From positions 85,747,779-85,811,778 of the forward strand of contig JAMXBB010000011.1 of the NCBI GenBank assembly GCA_024138015.1: a stretch of DNA of 64,000 bases, given 5' to 3'. Below are positions 12,704-23,173 of the stretch, piece by piece. Every line of letters starts with the position of its first letter. Within the stretch, counting starts at the first letter, position 1. This stretch comes from Lumnitzera littorea (lineage: Eukaryota > Streptophyta > Magnoliopsida > Myrtales > Combretaceae). The translations under genes and the position numbers were made by a program. The notes beneath the pieces were generated by a model. The model was not told where the DNA came from and did no database searches. It worked only from the letters and a program-made list of their open reading frames with translations.

Positions 12704-13112
12704 CTCTTGTAGATATAGGATTTAAGTTATTAGGAAGATTAGTTAGGAGTTTTTTTTTCTTTTCGTTTTGCCCATTGTATAAGTTGGGTCTCATGATTAA
12801 TAAATTTGTAGCTTTAGCAAATAAAATTTTCGTTAATTATGCAATCTCTTGCTCATTATTATTATTTATTTGTTTGTTTAGTTGACTTTTAAAAGAAAAA
12901 AAGAAAAAAAGAAAAAAAAAACACAAAAAGAGGTAAACAGCAGAATAATAAAAGTCACAAAAGGGAGAAAAACAAAAATAACAAAAAAAAAAGAAAAAAT
13001 TTTTTAATTTATCAAAAATCTAAAACTTGGGTTTTCGCATAGGATTTTGAAGATAGCATCCAAACGAGCAGACTTAACTAGAAGCCCGATATTCACTCAT
13101 TCTAAAGCCAGG
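12704..13112 (+). other. Spacer between ORF1 and gag
   Basis: AT-rich stretch with an A-rich run (about 12890-13010, repeated AAGAAAAAAA words) between the stop of ORF1 and the likely gag ATG at 13113. No coding signal. Confidence 0.5.
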
Positions 13113-14875
13113 ATGTCAACTCGGGGTACTGGAAATGTCAGTCAAGTCGAGCCTGACCCGAGAGTAGTAACTCTAGAAGAAAACATGAACAAGATGGCTG
13201 AATAGATTTAGGCTCTCACTTAAATTATTGGGATTCTTAATGATAGATAAGGATCTTAAGTCAACCCAAATCGGAATGCAGAAACGACCCTTCTCCCTGA
13301 ATTAGAAGATGAAGAATCGGTCCCTAATGCTGAGGTATGGAGGAAGGAGATTAAGGAAAAACATCGAGAGATAGAAAGAAAGTTTATGCAGAAGTTGACT
13401 GAGAAAATGAAAACCCTAGAAATGGTTAACGGGTTTGAACAAATGGGGATGATTAATTTGCCGACATATGAAAACGATGACTTTCTGGAAAGATTTAAAG
13501 TGCCAGAATTCAAAAAATACAATGGGACTGGTTGCCCAAAGCTCCACACTAGGTTATACATTAGGAAAATGGGGAGATATACAAAGTATGACAAGATAAT
13601 GGTCTAAACTTTCTAGGACAACTTAACTGGGCCCACTTTAACTTGGTATGCCCAATTGGACTTAAATGAGATTAATACTTGGGATAAGTTGGTACGGGTT
13701 TTCTACAACCAGTATAACTTCAACATTGAAGCGGCTCCGTCCATGTGGGATTTGAATAATCTACGGAAGAAGACCAATGAGAATTTTAAAGAATATGCTT
13801 AAAGATGGAGAGGTATGGCAATTAGGGTGACTCTACCCTTAATTGAGAAGGATTTGACCTTCACTTTCATTAATACTCTTGGAAGCTCATATTACCAACA
13901 TCTTGTTGGGCACCCTACCTCTAACTTTGTAGAAATTGTAGCCTCGGGGTGCCGAATTGAGGAAGTTATTGCTATTGTGAAGCTACCTAATCCTAAAGTA
14001 GCGGAGAAGAAGACACCTCCCGCAAGATTTTCTAACAAGGCCAAAGAAGCCACTATAAGTGTTGTCAATACCGGCAACCTTGTCCGACCTGCAGCCTTAG
14101 TAGCCATGACGGAAGGATCTAATCCCTTACCAAATTCGAATTAGAATAATCGCCCACAAAGAAGATAGTTCACACATATTCTCATTCCACTAAGTTAAGT
14201 TCTTGTATGATTAAGGAAAGAGAACCTTCTGACGTTTGAAATACCGAAGGAAGGATAAAAACCGAGGGATTATAACTTGGAGCTTCAATGTGATTATCAT
14301 CTGGGGCAAGTGGGGCACTCTATAGATTAGTGTTGGAGACTCAGACATAAGATCTAAGATCTTATTGGCGTCAAATTGGTTCAATTGGATTTCATCCAGA
14401 CGCCCACTCCTAACGTAGGTAACGACCCTCTGCCAAATCATAGAAATTCAATCAATATGATCATTGTTGAAGTTTTTGAACCAGAGATTGATCTAGATAG
14501 TCTTCCTATCACTATTGAGGAGATAGCTTGGAATCTGAGGCAAGCTGGGTATTTGCAAAATATGAATCTCAAAGATGGGACCCGAACTAGACTAGCAATA
14601 TATCAGCTATTGAAGGATGGGAAGATAGAGAAAACTGATATCATGGTTATGATGATTCCAAAACCGCAAAAGAGAAGTACTCAAAAGGAGCTTAGAAAAA
14701 GATATGAAGTTGGCGATCTGATGGTTGACACCTTAAGAGAATCGTCAGGGAAGTTTGAGTATTTGGTAGATTACGTCGGTTCACCTACAATATATGTTGA
14801 CGCCCCATCTACTGGATGGGGTCTAGAATTTGAGGAAGAGAACAAATTTATTGCAAAAGCCAAGAAGGCAACTTA
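13113..14875 (+). pseudogene. gag: gag of the Tat/Ogre-like element, with in-frame stops
   Basis: From ATG 13113 (MSTRGTGNVSQVEPD) the same frame continues through open pieces at 13386-13607, 13815-14144 and 14376-14876, broken by stops. The retrotransposon gag core is visible as LPTYENDDF, FKVPEFKKYNGTGCPKLH, GPTLTWYAQL and NFKEYA followed by a stop and RWR. A knuckle-like motif, CDYHLGQVGHSID-stop-CW, stands where related plant elements have a C-x-H...GH...C-W zinc-binding site; the stop falls just before the cysteine. After it comes NSINMI, a common landmark before the protease region. Several stops are TAG where CAG or TGG would be expected, in line with C-to-T decay. Confidence 0.8.
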
Positions 14876-14885
14876 GCTGGTTGGA

Positions 14886-15790
14886 ATGATCGGAGATGAG
14901 CCCAAGCCGTTAGTTTTCGAATATGATGGGAAGACTAAGAAGGTTGAAGAATTGGGAAAGCCCAAGAAGATTGTGTTTAATGTCCCAATAGCCTCAAAAA
15001 ATTACAAAGCAGCACCCTTAGATTACCAGACGGTAAATCAAACAACCAGAGCCTCATCACTCATGGTTAGTGGACTTACACACTCGGGACAAGTTTATGA
15101 TCAGAATGAGGAGGCCAAAAGGAAGACTGCTGTGGAAGAGGCTTCTCGAAAGATTTTTGAAGATTCGGATGATAAAGATTAGAATATTGCCAAGAAGATA
15201 GTGAAGGCCAGTGAATACAAGATAACGGACCAGTTAGCTAAGGTACTGGCCCATATCTCTCTAATGGGCTTGCTGTTGTCATCAAATACTCACCAAGAGG
15301 CATTAATTAAAATTCTGAAAGATGTCAAAGTACTTGAAGGGATTTCCACTAAGAAGCTGGGATTGGTAGTGAACTTGATATTTGTACTGGATCATATGTC
15401 ATTCTCACTAAATGAGTTAGGTAAGGAAAGAGACCACTACACAAAGCCCCTCTTCATAGTGGTTAAGTGTACAAGGAAAGTGGTTGCTCGAGTTATAATA
15501 GATAAAGGGTCATCACTAAATGTATGTCCTCTGGGACACCAAATTTACTCAGAGTCAATGTAACCGAGATCAAGCCTAGCTCGATTTCAATAAGAGCTTT
15601 TAATGGATTAAAAAGGGAGATAATCAAAGAAATTGGGCTGTAAGTTGAAAGTAGCCTTCAAGTGTTTATTATTCCCTTTCAAGTTCTGGATATATCGTGA
15701 ACCTTCAATCTTCTATTGGGAAGACCGTAGATTCATTTAAGAGAGACAATTTCGTTTAGTCTACATCAGAAAGTGAAATTCATAGCCAAC
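14886..15790 (+). pseudogene. pol: Protease region of the Tat/Ogre-like pol, decayed
   Basis: The gag frame continues here. The aspartic protease signature reads ARVIIDKGSSLNV near 15488-15526, where the usual core is D-N-G-S or D-T-G-S; K replaces the second residue. Around 15560 the frame changes, and the downstream part (AFNGLKREI, LLGRP-stop-IHLRE, SLHQKVKFIANE) is recognisable as the C-terminal half of the protease region in plant gypsy elements. A stop at 15563, a frame change and further stops make it inactive. Confidence 0.7.
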
Positions 15791-16229
15791 GAGTAGTTGG
15801 TTATTATTCTCAGGGAACAAGACTACGAGATTTACAAAGAGACGACTATTCCTTATGTCGAAGATGAAGAATTGGAAGAACCAGGGTTGTAGCTTTTCGA
15901 CGAGGTTAATGTGATTAAGGAAGCAAGATAGAGGGTACGGGGTTGTTTGAAACAATCTAAGCAGAAGATTAGAATGTTCGGGCTTGGATATGAGCCCATC
16001 GAAGAGGAGATTTGAGAAATGAAGGCTAAAATCAGAAGTAAGAAAGGAGATCAGTTGTACCATACTTACATGGAATTTCCAGACATCCGTTAGATATTCC
16101 CAACACCAGCTAGTGTTCAAGAACCTAAAGTAACTAATCTATCCAAGGCCTTGACTCAGTAATGCAACATTGGTCCAAATGAAAAGGAAGATATTGGCGT
16201 ACTAGTTTCCTTGTGCAACAGGTTTTCCA

Positions 16230-16445
16230 TTCTTGTTAATAGGTTTCTTTAGAAATGCAAAATTAGATTAATTAAGAACATTCGATTTCGATAATTAGTT
16301 CGATTAGTTAGGCCTTTTCTTTCAGACAATTTGGATTCATTCATTCAATAAAATTCATTCCTTTCTTTATATCGATTCTTCTTTATTATTTATTCATTGT
16401 CCTTTTTTTCTTTTTTCCTTTATTCTTCGGATCCGATAAACACAA
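16230..16445 (+). other. T-rich spacer between protease and reverse transcriptase (candidate retroelement intron)
   Basis: Very T-rich sequence with TTTCTTTATATCG and long pyrimidine runs separates the protease side (gag frame, then shifted) from the reverse transcriptase frame. Legume Ogre elements are known to carry an intron in this interval. No exact donor or acceptor can be fixed, so the intron assignment is an inference from position, base composition and frame change. Confidence 0.35.
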
Positions 16446-16584
16446 TGAACGTAATGGATATCTCGCACATGTAAATGATGAAGGTACTAATATCACTTTC
16501 GGCCTTGTTAGGTCAGACGTTGGAGATGATATTGAGACTCCAAACGAAATTCAAGAGAGTTGGCGTCGACATAAATAGGGTAGA

Positions 16585-17745
16585 GTGATTATTGACGAAC
16601 CAATGGTTGTGATTAAATTGGGGATGGAGGAAAATCCACAAAACTTGAAAATTGGAGGTAATTTAACGGATAATCAGAAACAGGAGTTATCACGATTGCT
16701 ATCAGCATACCTGGACATGTTCGTTTGGTCTTATGAAGATATCCTTGGTTTAGACTCGTCTATTGTGGTTCATAAGTTGCTAACCAGGGAGGAAATAAAA
16801 TCGAAAAGACAAAAGCTTAGACAATTTAGGCTGGACATACTCCTTAAAATAAAAGAAGAAGTGAAGAAGTTGTTAGAAGTTGGATTCATAGAAGTATTAG
16901 ATTACCCTGAATGGGTAGCCAATGTGGTGCTGGTGTTGAAGAAAAATGGGAAAGTTAAGGTTTGTGTAAATTTTCATGATTTAAACCAGGCGACACCAAA
17001 GGATAACTTTCCTTTACCGTATATTGATATACTAGTAGATAATATAGTTGGGAACCATCTTTTCTTGTTTATGGATGATTTCTCGAGGTATAATCAAATT
17101 AAAATGGTAGAAGAAGATAAAGTCAAAACAACTTTCGTTCCCACCTAGGAAACGTCTTGTTATCGCGTAATGCCTTTTGGGTTGAAGAATGTTAGGGCAA
17201 CTTATTAGCATACTATGGTAGCTTTGTTTCATGACATGATGCATTAGGAAATCGAGGTTTACGTAGATGATATAATCGCTAAATCCAAGGAGGATGAAAA
17301 TTACATTGATATTTTGCGTAAACTATTTGAACGATTAAGAACGTTTCAACTAAAGTTAAATCCTGAAAAGTGCACCTTTGGAGTGACTTCAGGCAAATGG
17401 TTGGGTTTTGTAGTCAGTAGAAAAGGAATCGAAATAGACCCAGATAAAGTCAAGGCAATTTTAAACATGCCAACACTTAAGACTGTAAAAGAAGTTCGGG
17501 GACTGTTAGGAAGATTGAATTATATTGCTCAGTTCGTGTCGCAGCTAACTGATATATGTAAGCCTTTATTCAAACTTTTGAGGAAGAGTGCAACCATTGA
17601 ATGGGATAAAGAGTGCGAGCAAGAATTTATTGAAATCAAAGAATATTTCATGAATCCTCCCGTATTGGTCACTCCTACACCCGGATGGCCCTTGATCTTT
17701 TACTTAACGATCCTTCTAGAATCGATGGGATGTGTACTGGGATAG
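16585..17745 (+). pseudogene. pol: Reverse transcriptase of the Tat/Ogre-like pol, few stops
   Basis: One frame is readable from 16585 to 17745 with stops near 17146, 17206 and 17245. It contains VGFIEVLDYPEWVANVVLV, KVKVCVNFHDLNQATPKDNF, PLPYIDILVDN, FMDDFSRYNQI (usually FMDGFSGYNQI), CYRVMPFGLKN and the catalytic VYVDDIIAKS. The connection region follows with LKLNPEKCTFGV, GFVVSRKGIEIDPDK and RGLLGRLNYIAQF, leading to IEWDKECEQEF. The order and motifs are those of Ty3/gypsy reverse transcriptase. The stops prevent a full-length product. Confidence 0.9.
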
Positions 17746-18030
17746 AAAGATGAAACGGGGAGAAAAGAGCATCCTATCTATTATTTAAGTAAGAAGTTCA
17801 CAGAAGGTAAGCAAAAATACTCAAAAGTAGAAAGGACGTGTTGCGTCTTAGTATTGGTGATGCATAGGGTCAAGCAATATACTCTCTATTATTCAATAGA
17901 GTTGTTGACAAAACATGACCCGTTGAGGTATTTAGCGGAAAAGTTAGTGTTGATTGGGAGAATATCGAAGTGGCAGATGCTACTCTCCGAGTTTGATATC
18001 AAATACGTAAGTCAGAGTTTAGTTAAGGGG
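17690..18030 (+). pseudogene. pol: First RNase H of the Tat/Ogre-like pol
   Basis: Directly after the reverse transcriptase the frame reads LIFYLTILLESMGCVLG, a stop, then HPIYYLSKKFTEGKQKYSKVER, LLTKHDPLRYLAEK and RISKWQMLLSEFDIKYV. This is the standard gypsy RNase H. Leading acidic residues of the catalytic set look substituted, as often seen in the degenerate first RNase H of dual-RNase H elements. Stops are at 17743-17745 and near 18031. Confidence 0.75.
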
Positions 18031-18150
18031 TAGGCAGTAACTGATCAATTGGAAAAATACCTATTAGAAGATGAGGACGAGGGTTTAGAAGCACAATTTC
18101 CAGATGAAAGTATGATGGTGGCAAACGAATTGAGTAGTGAGAAGTTATGA

Positions 18151-18480
18151 TGGAAAATGTATTTTGATGGAGAAGCCAACGTATTTGGATATGAGATAGG
18201 AGTAGTATTGGTATCACTGAAGGGTAATCATTTCCCTGCGGCAACAATATTAACATTCCCATATACCAACAATATAGCAAAATATGAAGCCTGCATTTTA
18301 GGGCTCAAAATGGCACTAGATATGGGAATACAAGAATTGGAAGTGTATGGAGATTCTTCCCTTATAATTCTCCAGATCTTAGGGGAATAAAGATGAAGGA
18401 CAAGAAATTGATACCTTATCACGAACATTTAAGCAAGCTAATTGAAAAATTCCAAGAGATTTCATTTACTTACATTCTAA
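18151..18480 (+). pseudogene. pol: Second (archaeal-type) RNase H of the Tat/Ogre-like pol
   Basis: Another RNase H fold follows the first: YFDGEAN, IGVVLVSLKGNHFP, LTFPYTNNIAKYEACILGL and YGDSSLIILQI. The pattern D-G ... N-N-I-A-x-Y-E-A ... D-S is the archaeal-type RNase H that Tat-lineage plant elements carry in addition to the ordinary domain. The frame stops at 18388-18390 and resumes in another frame. Confidence 0.8.
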
Positions 18481-18689
18481 GGATCTAAAATTAGTTTGCC
18501 GACGCATTGGCTACATTAGCGTCAATGGTGAAAGCCACATACAGAATAGAAATTTAGCCCTTAAAGATAAAAGTGGAAGAAAAATCGGCTTTTTGCCTTA
18601 TAGTTGAAGGGAAGGGAACAAAAGAACCTTGGTATCACGATATCAAGAAGTTACTTTAAACGAGGGAATTTCTTGAAGATGCTGATAAA

Positions 18690-20067
18690 AAAGATAGAAA
18701 AACCTTAAGAAGATTGGCTACTCATTTCCTATTAAGTGGAGCCACATTGTACAAGAGATCACCGAATGCAGTGTTGCTAAGGTATATGGATAAAGAAGAA
18801 GCCGAGAAATTGATAAAAGAAGTACATGAAGGAGTTTGTGATCGTCACGTGAATGGATATATGCTAGCCAGAAAGATCACGAGAATAGTGTATTTTTGGA
18901 TGATGATGGAATCGGATTGTATCAAGCACATGAGGCACTATCACCTGTGCTAGGTATATGCTAATAAAATCAATACTCCTCCCTAAGAATTACATGTATT
19001 ATTAGCTCCTTAGCTTTTCTTGATGTGGGGAATTGACATGACCAGTCCAATTTTGCCAATAGCTTCAAATGAATATAGATTCATTTTAGTCACTATCGAC
19101 TATTTCACCAAGTAGGTAAAAACAGCGTCATAGGTTATAGTAACCAATGGAGTAGTAGTCAAATACTCCTCCTTAAGAATTACATGTATTATTAGCTCCT
19201 TAGCTTTTCTTGATGTGGGGAATTGACATGATCAGTCCAATTTTGCCAATAGCTTTAAATGAATATAGATTCATTTTAGTCGTTATCGACTATTTCACCA
19301 AGTAGGTAAAAACAGTGTCATATGTTACAGTAACCAATGGAGTAGTAGTCAAATTCTTGAAAAGAAATATTATTGCAAGATATGGTGTACTCGAGTCTAT
19401 TATTACAGACAATAGGATGAATTTGAATAACAAGTTGATGGATGAAATGTGCAACCAATTCAAGATCAATCATAAAAATTCAACTCCATATCGACCTCAA
19501 ATGAATGAGGCAGTTGAAGCCACAAATAAGAATATCAAAAGAATCATTGAGAAGATGGCAATTACTTATAAAGATTGGCATGAGATGCTTCCCTTTGCCC
19601 TTATGGCTTACAGAACTTCAATCAGAACTTCTACTAGTACAACCTCGTATTCATTGGTATACGGAACTAAAGCAATATTACTGGTGGAAGTAGAAATACC
19701 TTCATTCCGAGTATTGGCAGAAACTCAGCTCGATAAAGTAAAGTGGGTGAAGAAGAGAATGGAGCATTTGAACCTTCTAAATGAAAGGAAGCATGCAACG
19801 ATATGTCATGGTCAATGCTATCAACAATGAATGATCCAAGCTTTTAACAAGAAAGTACACCTGAAGTACTTCAAAGAGGGAGACTTGATGTTGAAGAAAG
19901 TGTTATCAAATGCAAAAGACCCTAGGAGCAAGTTTGCTTTGAATTATGAAGGCCCTTATGTGGTGAAAAGGGTATTATCAGGAGGTGCATTAGTGTTGAT
20001 AGAAATGGATGGCCCAGAATTAAGGAAACAAGTGAATTCAGACGTAATCAAGTTGTATTATCTATGA
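18690..20067 (+). pseudogene. pol: Integrase of the Tat/Ogre-like pol, disrupted by a 190-bp tandem duplication
   Basis: The N-terminal HHCC region is seen as EVHEGVCDRHVNGYMLARKI and IKHMRHYHLC (18714-18953). The catalytic core follows: WGIDMTSPILPIASNEYRF (first D), ITDNRMN (second D) and NEAVEATNKNIKR (region of the E). The C-terminal part reads FKEGDLMLKKVL and NYEGPYVVKRVLSGGALVL, a GPF/Y-like module, ending at 20065-20067. The first-D segment is duplicated in tandem (18972-19161 and 19162-19351); since 190 is not a multiple of 3 this shifts the frame. Open pieces at 19315-19830 and 19831-20067 are separated by one stop (19828-19830). Confidence 0.85.
18972..19351 (+). repeat. 190-bp tandem duplication inside integrase
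   Basis: AATACTCCTCC starts at 18972 and at 19162; the two units match closely to GTAGTAGTCAAAT, with scattered substitutions. The unit covers the first catalytic aspartate region. Confidence 0.9.
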
Positions 20068-20639
20068 AAACTGAGTTCAATAAAGATTTCAATTTTTCTT
20101 GATAAGTTTGGAGTTAATCTTTCATCGTTTACAAGTAAAGTTAATATCCGTGAATGTTTTTTAATTCGGATGGTCATCGACTAACAAATACCATACCAAT
20201 AAACTTTGTTTCTTTGCCTCATACACTTAAACACCAAACACTTACTAATGAATCTAAATCACCAGATAGATTGAAATCAAATGTTCTTAATAATTTAATT
20301 TTGTTTTTTTTGAAAAGAGATTTATCGTTCAAAAGTCATGAAGAGTGGAAACTGAAATTTAGTGTTAAACAAAGCAAATTCAAAGCATGATCATAGTCTA
20401 ATTACAAGACTCAAAAGTTTGGGAGATTTCAGGAGAAGAGAAGAAAAAAGGGGGAAAGAAGAACCAATCACAATCATTTGGTGAAATTTTGTTGATTGAA
20501 TGAGTGAATATCAAGAGTCGATGTAAGCATGCCAATTAGTTACTATCTAAGAAATTCTTCAATCCTAGGAAAAATAATCTTAAAAGTCTTCGGAAAGAGA
20601 TATTTAGAAGAATTAAGTTAGATTTTGAAGCCAAAACCA

Positions 20640-20845
20640 ATCTCGAAGAGATCTATCCTTTCGTATTAACCAAAAGGAATCTCAGAGAGATTTATCCTTC
20701 TTGGATCATCTACCAAACTAAAATAAGTTTTTTTGAAATCTTGAAGAGATTTACCCTCTTCGGATTATCCATCAAACTAAAACAAGTTTTTTGAAATCTC
20801 GAAGAAATCTATCCTTTTCGGATTATCTGCCAAACTAAAACAAGT
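20640..20845 (+). repeat. Tandem array, period about 58-60 bp, in the 3' UTR
   Basis: Words GAAGAGAT/CAGAGAGAT/GAAGAAAT occur at 20683, 20743 and 20801, each followed by a TATCC or TACCC word, then GGATYATC and CAAACTAAAA. A partial unit precedes them near 20645. Confidence 0.75.
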
Positions 20846-20871
20846 AAATTTTACTTCTATTGGTTCTTGCC

Positions 20872-21095
20872 CTATCCTTCCAAGATAGGCCCTCTTAAAA
20901 TTTTTTCTCTATCCTTCCAAGATAGACACCATTAAAACCTATCCTTCCAAGATAAGTCCTTTTAAAATTTTTGCTCTATCCTTCCAAAATAGACACCATT
21001 AAGCCCTATCCTTCCAAAATAGGCTCCTTGAAATTTTTGCTCTATCCTTCCAAGATAGACACTATTAAGCCTTATCCGTTCAAGATAGGCCCGCT
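20872..21095 (+). repeat. Tandem array of CTATCCTTCCAAGATAG units with alternating 37/30-bp spacing
   Basis: Units start at 20872, 20909, 20939, 20976, 21006, 21042 and 21071, giving spacings of 37, 30, 37, 30, 36 and 29 bp. The higher-order period is therefore about 67 bp with two unit types. Each unit can form a short hairpin (CTATC and GATAG arms). Three more degenerate units follow to about 21190. Ogre-type elements are known for hypervariable tandem repeats in the 3' UTR. Confidence 0.85.
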
Positions 21096-21297
21096 AACCT
21101 TTTGCTATGTTCTTTCGAGACAGACATTCATTTGCCCAGTCCTTTCAAGATGGGCAATTTATTCTTTATATCGACCTTTCAAGTTGATATCCTTCATTAA
21201 AATAAAACACAGCTTAGTTAATCAGTTTAAAGTAGGGTTTAACAAAGATCGATATCTCTTTTGTCTTTGTAGCAAAGTTATAATCAAACTTTATTAC

Positions 21298-21310
21298 AAA
21301 GAGGGGCAGC
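21298..21310 (+). other. Polypurine tract before the 3' LTR
   Basis: AAAGAGGGGCAGC immediately precedes the LTR start at 21311. Purine-rich tracts ending GGGGCAGC are common before TGTAGACACC-type LTRs of this lineage. Confidence 0.8.
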
Positions 21311-22844
21311 TATAGATATCTCATTTTTGCCAATTTTTTTTTTTATTTCAAATAATTGAGCCAAGTTAATAAAAATAAAAAAATAATTAAAAAATGAAAA
21401 AATAATAATAAAAAAACAAAAAGAAAAAGAAAAAAATAAAAATAAAAAATTGAGTCAAGTCATAAGTTAAGTCATGTTAAATTAAATTGAGTTAGATTGT
21501 CGAATTAGGTGACGATATGGGTTTAATTAATTTTGGGCTAAATTCATCTAATTTAGGGACTCAAATCAGATTAGGGAATCATTGAGTTAAATTGTTACAA
21601 ATCGGATCGGGCCTTGAAAAAATAAAAAAAGCCCAAAATAATTAAGATCTTTAAAAGTTAGGATAAATTTTGGAATAATCATAATCGTATCTTTCGTATT
21701 TTTGATACGAAAGATTCGATTTTGAGTTTATAAATGGTACATCGATTTTGACTTTATAAATAGCACATAGATAAAGGATTCAAGGGATAGTTTTTTCTCA
21801 ATCACACGCGCCACCAAAGCTCCACCATACAATTACTACAAAACTACTATGTGCCACTACACAACATCATACGCGCCATCACTCAACCTTCTGCCACCGC
21901 ATCACCTATAGCATTACCACCATGTCGCCCATAACACCATCGCAAGCCATCACCGTGTCGCCCACAGTACTACCGCGAGTCACCACCACTTACACTAGCA
22001 CCCAACACGTCACCCATTGTCGCTTAGCATTACCCAACAGCCGACGCACCAACCATTACTCCCGTAATCAGTGGAAACAGCAGCCGACATCAACCATCAC
22101 ACTCGTGATTAGTGGAAGCAATAACCAACACCAACCATCACACCCGTGATTAGTGAAAGTAGAAGTCAACACGCCCGTAATCATGCCGTGATAAGTGCAA
22201 ACAGCAACCAACACGCCCTTGATCACGCCCGTGACCTTGCGAAAATAGTGTTTGACACGTAACTCGATTCGTAGGTAAAATTTCTTATTTTGTTATTTTT
22301 ATTTTATTAGTTAATTTAATTATTTTTACTAACTTATTTATTTATTTTTTAGTGCAGGTTTTTATTTTTTTCATATTGCATGTTTTTTTATATAATCTCA
22401 ATTTTTAATAAATTTAGCTCAATTACATTTTTACTAAGATCGTGTTTTTTTTTTTTGGAAAATAAACGTGTCTAGATCATATCTTATCATTAGGATTTAG
22501 GAAAGATACTTTTTGACATATAGAGGTTTTGAAAAATAAAAAAAAAGATTTAAATTGAACTTTTTTTTCAAAAAGATTTAGTTGGTTAGGTTTTTATTAA
22601 ATTTGGAAAATTAGATTTCTTAGGTTTTTTTAAAATAATAATAAATTAATAAAAAACGTAAACTTGGCTCAGTTTTCGAAATAAAAATAACTTATCCACT
22701 AAAAATTTTATAAAAAGAATTATGGTTGGTTTTGATCCCAATTAGCGGGTACGTAAATACCTTCGGGGCAATCATTAAAAAATAAAAAAACTTTTTTCCC
22801 CTTTTCTTAGAAATTCGTAATAAAAAATAATAAAAATAAATTTT
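21311..22844 (+). repeat. 3' LTR of the Tat/Ogre-like element, truncated
   Basis: It starts TATAGATATC where the 5' LTR has TGTAGACACC; both differences inside the first ten bases look like C/G-to-T/A decay. It aligns with the 5' LTR up to TTAGAAATTCGTAATAAAA (22806 onward) and then stops matching at about 22844, so roughly the last 360 bp are missing. The frame at 21922-22149 lies inside the repeat-rich part and is not a gene. Confidence 0.8.
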
Positions 22845-23168
22845 GTATTTAATAATCAGTTACATTTTTAAGGTTCTAAATCTTGATTTTTATATCTTAT
22901 ATTATTAGTATATGTATTACTTAAGTAAGGTTAGGTATTAAATCGTATAAAATTACTTGGGATATTGAAATCTATATATATATATATATATATTTTGTAC
23001 TTTCTTAGTTAAATAACTTGTTTAATTTTGAATTAGTTACTTCAAAACAGGTTAGTCATGGACACTTTGTATAAATCAAGTCTAAGATAGCAGTTATAAA
23101 GTCAGCTTATATTTTAGAATGGTTTGCATGGTAGGACTGTTACAATTATGTCGCTTTTGGTTGTGACA
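22845..23168 (+). mobile_element. Solo LTR-A, right portion
   Basis: This segment aligns with the 3' end of LTR-C (reverse complement of about 29530-29207) and, in its last 120 bp, with the end of LTR-B (TGGTTTGCATGGTAGGACTG against TGGTTTACACGGTGGGACTG). It ends ...GGTTGTGACA and is followed by ATAAA, which matches the duplication at 1775-1779. It contains a short TA microsatellite near 22974-22992. About 500 bp present in LTR-B and LTR-C is missing between the two LTR-A portions. Confidence 0.82.
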
Positions 23169-23173
23169 ATAAA
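23169..23173. repeat. Target-site duplication of LTR-A (right copy, ATAAA)
   Basis: Exact copy of 1775-1779 directly after ...GTGACA. Confidence 0.85.

Larger units (their letters stand above)
20068..21297 (+). other. 3' untranslated region of the Tat/Ogre-like element
   Basis: No coding signal after the integrase stop. Two local tandem arrays fill about half of it (20640-20845 and 20872-21095, listed separately). Open frames such as 20154-20390 and 20971-21315 are by-products; the second runs through the repeats. Confidence 0.7.
5632..22844 (+). mobile_element. Degenerate Tat/Ogre-like Ty3/gypsy retrotransposon
   Basis: Two similar LTRs (5632-7430 and 21311 to about 22844) enclose a tRNA-Arg primer site, an extra ORF upstream of gag (DUF7745-like), gag, protease, reverse transcriptase, RNase H, a second archaeal-type RNase H, integrase, and a 3' UTR with tandem repeats ending in a polypurine tract. 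A pre-gag ORF, tRNA-Arg priming and dual RNase H are known marks of the plant Tat lineage that includes Ogre. Every coding part has stops or frameshifts, so it cannot act autonomously. It lies inside LTR-A and is itself split by solo LTR-B; without LTR-B it spans about 14.4 kb. The 3' LTR lacks its last roughly 360 bp, so no target duplication can be read. Confidence 0.85.

Noticed and set aside
21922..22149. 75-codon Thr/Ser/Pro-rich frame
   Set aside because: It is inside the repeat-rich middle of the Tat 3' LTR and is not kept in the 5' LTR copy.
5632..22844. Endogenous plant pararetrovirus considered for the reverse transcriptase region
   Set aside because: Clear LTRs, primer site, polypurine tract, integrase and dual RNase H identify a Tat-lineage Ty3/gypsy retrotransposon; no viral coat or movement protein is present.
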